A program made the position numbers and the translations under genes. A model generated the notes under the pieces. The model saw only the letters and a program-made list of their open reading frames with translations, was not told where the DNA came from and did no database searches. A DNA stretch of 17,220 nucleotides. Origin: Clostridium sp. UBA6758 (lineage in GTDB: Bacteria; Bacillota; Clostridia; Clostridiales; Clostridiaceae). The stretch lies in the NCBI GenBank assembly GCA_002453475.1, contig DKGY01000102.1, positions 29,468-46,687 on the forward strand, given 5' to 3'. Positions 14,135 to 17,220 of the stretch are shown one piece after another; within the stretch, counting starts at the first letter, position 1, and each line of letters opens with the position of its first letter.

Positions 14135-15176
14135 GTGCTGCACCTCCTTTAGCTTTAGTTAGTGCATAGATTATAATACCATTACTAACTATTATCCTTA
14201 TAACCTCTGATAAATTGCTTTCCTTTATCATTTGATTTATTACTGGAAGTCCTACTGTTAGTAATCCTTGAAACAGAAAAGTGCCTATTATTACATGTGA
14301 TATTTTAGCTTTAGTTGTAGAAGCTCCCCCTATGAGGATTGCCGCTACTGCTGCAAATCCCATCATCATAGGAGCCTGATATAACTGTATAAAACCATAG
14401 CTTTGAGAATAGACCATTATTCCTATAGAGCCTAAAACTGTTGAAAGAATAGTTCCTATAATTCTCATTCTATCTACTGGAATGGAAGATGCTATAGCAA
14501 ATTTAGGATTGCTTCCTTCTGCTGCCATCATGATTCCAGTTTTACTCTTAGAAAATAGCCATACTATTACACATCCTATAAAAAATAATAGTAACATCCC
14601 TGTAGGTATCCTTACTCCTCCTATATTAAATGCCCAGAAATTATCTAAAATCTTAGCAAATCTTCCTTCCAAAGTTATGGTTGTTCTTAATCCTTGTCCT
14701 ATTGGCCACCTTATTTCTGAACTATTGAAAGGTAGTAGTAACCATCCAATACACATTAAAGATATAGCTGAAAATCCTGCATAGGTTGCTATCATCATTT
14801 CAGAACCCTTAACTTTATTAAGAAGTTGTCCATATAAATATCCAAATAGTATCGCTATTGGTATTCCAATTAATGTTCCTACAAAAAATCCTAAACCACC
14901 ACTAAGGTTTAGTTCTATACTTATAAGTCCACCTAATATACCTGCAAGGATACCTATTGGTAATCCAAAATTTAAGCCTATACCACATAAAATAGCTGGA
15001 ACCATGGCTAAAACTAGAATTCCATTCATACCAAATCTAACTAATATATCAGAGACCAACATAGGAACTGATAGATTTAATGGTATTGCGAGAACACATA
15101 ATAATATGAAAAATGCTGCTATAATAATTCTTGGTAACCCAACTTTTCCTATAAAGGTTTTAATTTTTTCTTTCAT
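14127..15176 (-). CDS. ABC importer permease (BPD_transp_2 family), first permease
   Basis: 349 residues with about eight to ten membrane helices, a paralogue of the permease encoded after it. The coupling segment AAEGSNPKFAIASSIPVDR, followed by AAVAAILIGGASTTKAK, lines up with the same region of its partner. Some permeases of this class have EAxGxNPxAAxxxGI there. AAGGAG lies about 10 bases before the ATG, inside the end of the ATPase gene. The spacing to that gene is 2 bases, and its own end overlaps the next gene by 8. This packing shows one operon. The substrate is unknown: nucleosides, sugars and other small molecules are all carried by related systems. Confidence 0.9.
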   Translation of the reverse strand: MKEKIKTFIGKVGLPRIIIAAFFILLCVLAIPLNLSVPMLVSDILVRFGMNGILVLAMVPAILCGIGLNFGLPIGILAGILGGLISIELNLSGGLGFFVGTLIGIPIAILFGYLYGQLLNKVKGSEMMIATYAGFSAISLMCIGWLLLPFNSSEIRWPIGQGLRTTITLEGRFAKILDNFWAFNIGGVRIPTGMLLLFFIGCVIVWLFSKSKTGIMMAAEGSNPKFAIASSIPVDRMRIIGTILSTVLGSIGIMVYSQSYGFIQLYQAPMMMGFAAVAAILIGGASTTKAKISHVIIGTFLFQGLLTVGLPVINQMIKESNLSEVIRIIVSNGIIIYALTKAKGGAAHE

Positions 15177-15178
15177 AT

Positions 15179-16777
15179 CTAATCAACTCCTTGCTCTCTT
15201 GGTATTTCTAAGCCTGACATTAACAGTCCAAAATTTGCATCCTTATCCTGAGGTTTTAATATTCCTGCTACTTTTCCTTCAGTAATTATTGCAATTCTAT
15301 GGCAGATACTTCTTAACTCTGCTAGCTCACTAGAAGTTATAACTATAGTCATACCTGTTTCCCTATTTAGATTTACAAGAGTATCTAAAACTAGTTTTTT
15401 GGCTCCTATATCTATTCCCCTAGTAGGCTCTGAGACAAATAAAATGCTAGGACTTAAAGCCAATGCTCTAGCTATACATACTTTTTGTTGATTTCCTCCA
15501 CTTAAACTTTTAGTTGTTTGTGTTGGACCTGTACATCTTATATCTAAAGCCTTAATCATTTTCTCTGCATAAGCTCTAATTTCTTTAGAGTCTTCAAACT
15601 TAATAAAGCCAAAGGACTTTAAAAATTTATTCTTAACCTCCATAGCTGTTACTGCAATATTAAGTTCTATAGAGCTATCTAATAATAACCCTACATCTCT
15701 TCTATCTTCCGATACGAAAGCAAGACCACTTTCTAAAGCTTCTTTAGGATTGTTAAGCTCTAGTGCATTTCCTTGAAATATGACTTCTCCATCACTAGGA
15801 TACAAGCCTATTACTCCATTAGCTATACCTATTTTTCCTTGTCCTGCAAGGCCACCTAGTCCTAATATTTCTCCTTTTAATACATCTAGATTAATTCCTT
15901 TAATTCTTTCTCCTGGCATATCTACATTAAAATTTTTAATTTCTAGAATTTTTTCTCTATGTTCTTCAATATCATCATCTGTTTTTTGTAGGATTTCTAA
16001 TTTACGACCAACCATAAGTTCTGCCAGTTCTATTACATTAGTTTCAGATTTTTTTAATGTATTTACATATTCTCCATCTCTTAAAATAGTTATATTATCC
16101 GCAACTAGCATGACTTCATCCAATCTATGAGTTATAAATATTATACCTATACCTTTATTAGCTAGTACTTTCATAGTATTCATTAATGTTTCTGCTTCAC
16201 TTTCTGTAAGCACCGCTGTAGGCTCATCAAAAACTAAAACCTTCATACTACTTTTATCAATTTCTCTAGCTATCTCTACAAATTGCATATACCCTACTGG
16301 TAAAGAAGATACATATGTTAACTCATCAATACCTATTCCTATAGTATCAAGGGCTTTTCTTGCATCTTCATTCATAGTCTTAAAATCTAACTTTTTCAGA
16401 TTTTTACCAAACACTTTACTGATTATAGTAGACTTTGTAATTTCTCTATTTATTTTTATATTTTCAGATACCGTAAATCCTGGTATAAGCATAAATTCTT
16501 GATGTACCATACCTATCCCTAGCTCCATAGCATCCTTAGGCGATTTTATATTCATTATTTCTCCATTTAGCAAAACTTCACCTTGAAACCCACCTGTGCT
16601 ATGTATTACAGGCATACCAAATAATATATTCATTAAGGTAGATTTTCCCGCTCCATTTTCTCCAAGTAAAGCATGAATCTCACCCGGTTTTATTTTTAGA
16701 TTTATCCCCTTTAAAACTAAATTACCAAAATACTCTTTCCTTATATTTTCCATACGAAGTACATATTCTTCATTCAA
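15179..16777 (-). CDS. ABC importer ATPase with two ABC domains (MglA/RbsA/BMP type)
   Basis: 532 residues, two nucleotide-binding domains in one chain. Domain 1 has Walker A GENGAGKST (39-47) and Walker B VLVFDEP (180-186), but its signature is degenerate, LPVGYMQ (159-165). Domain 2 has the signature LSGGNQQK (425-432), but its Walker A is degenerate, GLAGQGK, and its Walker B reads LFVSEPTRGID (Ser449 in place of Asp). Walker A of domain 1 and the signature of domain 2 together would make one good ATP site, a common plan in this family. The start chosen is TTG at 16775-16777, with GGGGGG 7 bases upstream; the protein then begins MNEEYVLRMENI as homologues do. An ATG at 16792 lacks a site at the right distance. 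It is the first gene after a terminator that follows the binding-protein gene. Confidence 0.93.
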   Translation of the reverse strand: MNEEYVLRMENIRKEYFGNLVLKGINLKIKPGEIHALLGENGAGKSTLMNILFGMPVIHSTGGFQGEVLLNGEIMNIKSPKDAMELGIGMVHQEFMLIPGFTVSENIKINREITKSTIISKVFGKNLKKLDFKTMNEDARKALDTIGIGIDELTYVSSLPVGYMQFVEIAREIDKSSMKVLVFDEPTAVLTESEAETLMNTMKVLANKGIGIIFITHRLDEVMLVADNITILRDGEYVNTLKKSETNVIELAELMVGRKLEILQKTDDDIEEHREKILEIKNFNVDMPGERIKGINLDVLKGEILGLGGLAGQGKIGIANGVIGLYPSDGEVIFQGNALELNNPKEALESGLAFVSEDRRDVGLLLDSSIELNIAVTAMEVKNKFLKSFGFIKFEDSKEIRAYAEKMIKALDIRCTGPTQTTKSLSGGNQQKVCIARALALSPSILFVSEPTRGIDIGAKKLVLDTLVNLNRETGMTIVITSSELAELRSICHRIAIITEGKVAGILKPQDKDANFGLLMSGLEIPREQGVD

Positions 16778-16784
16778 ACTATAT

Positions 16785-16790
16785 CCCCCC
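16785..16790 (-). promoter_or_regulatory. Ribosome binding site favouring the TTG start of the ABC ATPase
   Basis: GGGGGG on the minus strand lies 7 bases before the TTG at 16775-16777. The in-frame ATG at 16790-16792 overlaps it and so cannot use it. The nearest GGAG upstream is about 15 bases from that ATG, too far to be efficient. Confidence 0.5.
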
Positions 16791-16880
16791 ATTTTAATAG
16801 CAAGTTTCTCCTACCTTCTATATAAATATCTTAATTTATTTAAATTAGTAAATGAGATTTTAACTTTTTAGATAGCTATT

Positions 16881-16918
16881 TTTTAAAAATCTTCAAGAGA
16901 GTTAACCTCTTGAAGATT
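16881..16918 (-). terminator. Terminator hairpin between the binding-protein and ATPase genes
   Basis: A perfect 12-bp stem (16888-16899 with 16907-16918) has a 7-base loop and starts 8 bases after the stop codon of the binding-protein gene. On the minus strand it runs into TTTTTAAAAAA. Partial termination here would give more binding protein than ATPase and permease, as is usual in ABC importer operons. Confidence 0.75.
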
Positions 16919-16926
16919 AAAGTTTT

Positions 16927-17220
16927 TTAGAAGTCTATATAATCAGATAAGATTAAGTGGTAATTATCATAAGTTTTTCCTGTTCCAGAATCTTTATATT
17001 GAGTAATATTAATTTTTCCATCTATTTTACTATTTAATATTTCAGAAAGCTTTTCTTTATCATTCTTTCCGTTAGTCTTTCCATCTAAATAAGCCATAGC
17101 ATATTCTGTTCCAGCTTCTACAAACAGCATATTTACTGGTACTGGCCAAGTAGAAAATCTACCTTCTCCACCCTTTTCTTTAATTTTTTCTCCAATTTCT
17201 TTAACTATAAAATCAACGTC
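16927..17220 (-). CDS. C-terminus of a DUF3798-like substrate-binding protein (partial)
   Basis: The frame is open from the right edge to the stop at 16927 and gives 97 residues; the start lies outside the window. The sequence (DVDFIVKEIGEKIKEKGGEG, then RFSTWPVPVNMLFVEAGTEY, then a TYDNYHLILSDYIDF end) resembles the end of DUF3798 proteins. These are lipoproteins related to periplasmic binding proteins and are encoded beside ABC importers of this type. It would capture the substrate outside the membrane and deliver it to the two permeases. No lipobox can be checked because the N-terminus is missing. The ATG at 17130 is internal. The family name is from memory; a role as the binding protein is well supported by position. 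Confidence 0.7.
   Translation of the reverse strand, partial: DVDFIVKEIGEKIKEKGGEGRFSTWPVPVNMLFVEAGTEYAMAYLDGKTNGKNDKEKLSEILNSKIDGKINITQYKDSGTGKTYDNYHLILSDYIDF

Noticed and set aside
14135..14143. GTG at 14143 as the start of the second permease
   Set aside because: The codon overlaps the GGAGG that serves the ATG at 14134.
16793..16926. Riboswitch in the leader of the ABC ATPase gene
   Set aside because: The only structure seen is a simple terminator hairpin just after the preceding gene; there is no conserved multi-stem aptamer pattern.

Overview
The window is very AT-rich, with clostridial codon use, GGAGG-type ribosome binding sites and a spore-germination locus, so it most likely comes from a spore-forming Clostridium (Firmicutes). 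It looks like ordinary chromosome. I see no tRNA, rRNA, CRISPR array, transposase, phage structural gene or integrase. Both ends cut through genes.

Positions 1-2760 hold a germination pair on the minus strand: a Csp-type subtilisin protease with a complete catalytic triad, then the first 27 codons of a probable SleC cortex hydrolase. Csp proteases activate pro-SleC, so these two would act in sequence. Upstream of them lies an HTH regulator with a degenerate S24-like domain. Positions 2828-5396 carry minus-strand housekeeping genes: a DUF3783-like protein, a cyclophilin-type prolyl isomerase, glutamate racemase (murI) and a conserved protein of unknown function.

Positions 5610-10523 are the most unusual part. 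They hold a small three-helix membrane protein, and a protein joining a UvrD-like P-loop domain to a complete LexA-type self-cleaving S24 domain with no DNA-binding domain. Divergent from that is a MutS-family ATPase with two membrane helices in place of mismatch-recognition domains. Last comes a pentapeptide-repeat protein fused to a two-helix potassium channel pore. Genes facing each other share bidirectional terminators, and three intergenic regions carry perfect inverted repeats overlapping candidate promoters.

Positions 10767-17220 hold an orphan sensor histidine kinase with a periplasmic-binding-protein-like sensor. Convergent to it is a four-gene ABC importer operon: partial DUF3798-like binding protein, double ABC ATPase, and two permeases. 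A terminator hairpin lies between the binding-protein gene and the ATPase gene, and the ATPase and permeases are packed with almost no gaps. The kinase may sense a ligand related to what the importer carries, but this rests only on proximity and shared fold.
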